Of a stretch of DNA of 64,000 nt, positions 62,403-64,000 are shown in pieces. The translations under genes and the position numbers were made by a program. The notes beneath the pieces were generated by a model. It ran no database searches. It worked only from the letters and a program-made list of their open reading frames with translations, and was not told where the DNA came from. Position 1 is the first letter of the stretch, and the number at the start of each line of letters is the position of its first letter. Origin of the DNA: Mycogone perniciosa (taxonomy: Eukaryota; Ascomycota; Sordariomycetes; Hypocreales; Hypocreaceae); assembly GCA_025331125.1 (NCBI GenBank), contig JAOALB010000006.1:1-64000 (forward strand). The letters are read 5' to 3'.

Positions 62403-62809
62403 TGTCATGACCCGACTATGTTGAAGACCAGGTCACGGGGATACGGGAGAATATCGGTTATGCCAACCAATCATCAGTAAGTGATCACCGCGCTAAAGGT
62501 AATCACTTAAACGCTTACTATACTAAAAAGTATAATTACTTACTTAATCACTGCACTATTGCAGTAATTACAGTAACGCTCGCTAAAACACCAGTAATTG
62601 CATAAAGATTTCCTTTATATATATACAACTAGCTTATTATTTATTTAGTATAGTTACTTAGACAGTCGTTAATAATTATATTTACTAGAACCGCCTATTT
62701 TATAGAATTGTAACTATATTACCCTGCTTAGTATTTATCTTTAACCTCTCTATTAGTATAAACCTATAAACCTCGGTTTAACTGTTAAGAATTAACCCAG
62801 ATCGTTATA
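62403..62809 (+). repeat. Gypsy-B 5' LTR, copy (d)
   Basis: It begins TGTCATGACCCGACTATG. Its second half (from about 62615) matches 31258-31458 and 57853-58040 reversed. The part at about 62455-62600 is unlike the other copies and contains several short inverted repeats (AAGTGATCACC, GGTAATCACTT and others). The right limit is placed by alignment with copy (b) and is accurate to a few bases. Confidence 0.75.
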
Positions 62810-64000
62810 TATTAACGACTTTTATTTAAAAGGCTATTAAGAATTTTAAGTAATACTGTAAGTATATCTGCTACAGTATCCTCTTCTAATACTCTACCCT
62901 CTATTCTACCTCCTCGCTAAAAGAAGGATAATAATAGAGATAATAATATAAATAAAAGCAAAGATAAAGATAAAATTAATAAAACGGAATAACTTCGCAT
63001 TTATATAAAGGAAGCCTTTTAATAAATAGAAGCCAATTATATAAAACAGGAACAACGCTATTAATATCTAATTACTGAAAACACTAGACTTTAATAAATA
63101 ATTTACTAACAGTAAACAATTATTATAAACTTACAAAATTAAGCCCTACCTACTCTAAACCTTATACTAAACTATAAAGGGAATTAACCTTTAAAGGACT
63201 TAAAAGAGTCGCTTAAAATACAGCCCTTTAAGCCCTTTAATAAAAGTATTATAGCACTTTACCTATTTCTTACTTAACTATATAATTATTTTACCTACTT
63301 TTTAACTAGCTTTAATATAAAGACTAGTAAAGTCCTCCTAGCTGCTAAATAATTTAAAGGAAACGCTTTAAAATAGTTTAAATTTATTTAAAGGGATTTC
63401 TTTAATAATGGAAATAAAGCCGATAAGTAAATATAGTTTATATTTGCCAGCTATAATTAATTTAAAAAAAAACTAAAGAATATCTTTAATAATATTAATA
63501 AAAAATATACTGCAGAAAATAAACTTATAAACTTAATCTAGAAAGGAAAATACTTTAACTATACTATATACTTAAAAAATTATACTTTTAAAGTTAAATA
63601 GGGAAACTTTACTTTTATTAAACGCTTTTATAATAGACTTAAACTAGAAGTTAAAAGGGAAGCTTATAAATTCTCTTGCAATAAAGGCATTATTAAATTT
63701 ATTAAAAAATATATAAATATAGATAATTTACTTTATAAACTTTATTTAAATATAAAAAAAAAGAAATAGTAACTTAAATAAGTTTATAAATATTAAAGAT
63801 ATATAAATTGAAGTAAAAAGCAATAAAAATATATCGCTAACTCTAATAATAAAAGACTTAATTAAATAGATTTAAATACTATTTAGAAAAGAAAGGTAAA
63901 GTTATTTATTATAACTGTAATAAACTAGGATATATCTTAAAAGACTATAAAGCCTTATAAAAGCTAAAAACTAATAAACTTTAAAAGCCTATACTAAAAC
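62810..64000 (+). pseudogene. Gypsy-B copy (d) leader and gag, runs off the window
   Basis: It follows copy (b) from 31459 to about 32660 throughout but with milder RIP. Gag covers about 62950-63960 and ends in a CCHC zinc knuckle at 63907-63948, read as YYNCNKLGYILKDY. The family pattern CX2CX4HX4C is kept in spacing, but first Cys, His and last Cys are now Tyr (TGT to TAT, CAT to TAT) and only the second Cys survives. Stops interrupt gag. The pol region lies outside the window. Confidence 0.82.

Overview
The window looks like nuclear DNA of a filamentous ascomycete that practises repeat-induced point mutation (RIP). About 60 of the 64 kb is extremely AT-rich, poor in CpA and rich in TpA. 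It is built from nested, dead LTR retrotransposons whose reading frames are broken mainly by CAA/CAG-to-stop and TGG-to-stop changes. In all four retrotransposon groups where I could read it, the Asp-Asp pair of the reverse transcriptase reads Asn-Asn. The species cannot be named from the sequence. Family names used here (Copia-A, Copia-B, Gypsy-A, Gypsy-B, Gypsy-C, repeat D, repeat E) are labels for this report only.

Layout: 1-1282 is the 5' end of a minus-strand Gypsy-B element, cutting into the LTR of a minus-strand Copia-A element (copy A1). A1 runs in pieces from 1283 to about 18480. It is split by a complete Gypsy-A (3351-9479, 172-bp LTRs, target duplication GCTAT/GTTAT) and a complete Copia-A (10641-17417, 579-bp LTRs, target duplication TATTT). 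The latter carries a solo LTR of repeat E (14291-14564, target duplication CTTAA). A third Copia-A copy lies at 19059-24660 (minus). 24661-31080 holds unidentified degenerate sequence. A plus-strand Gypsy-B begins at 31081 and is interrupted at 35577 by a repeat E LTR, which is itself split by a complete minus-strand Gypsy-C (35626-42283, 162-bp LTRs, target duplication GGAAT). 43.5-47.3 kb is a second Copia type (minus) with a repeat D copy beside it. 50.3-51.5 kb is a broken unknown ORF. 51.5-58.2 kb is another minus-strand Gypsy-B.

58224-62402 is a 4-kb island of ordinary base composition. It holds a Tc1/Fot1-like MITE, one intact gene for a small secreted Trp-rich, four-cysteine protein (60165-60761, an effector candidate), and an H-type lectin gene on the minus strand. 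The lectin is broken by a TGG-to-TAG change in the RIP-preferred CpA context. Repeat E solo LTRs lie on both sides of the lectin. The island is bounded on both sides by Gypsy-B 5' LTRs pointing away from it; the right-hand copy (62403 to the window end) is less decayed.

The picture is a RIP-scarred AT-rich isochore enclosing a small gene island, the genome setting in which fast-evolving secreted proteins of plant-associated fungi are often found. Only the secreted protein looks like a working gene. No tRNA, rRNA, CRISPR array or bacterial-type operon was seen.
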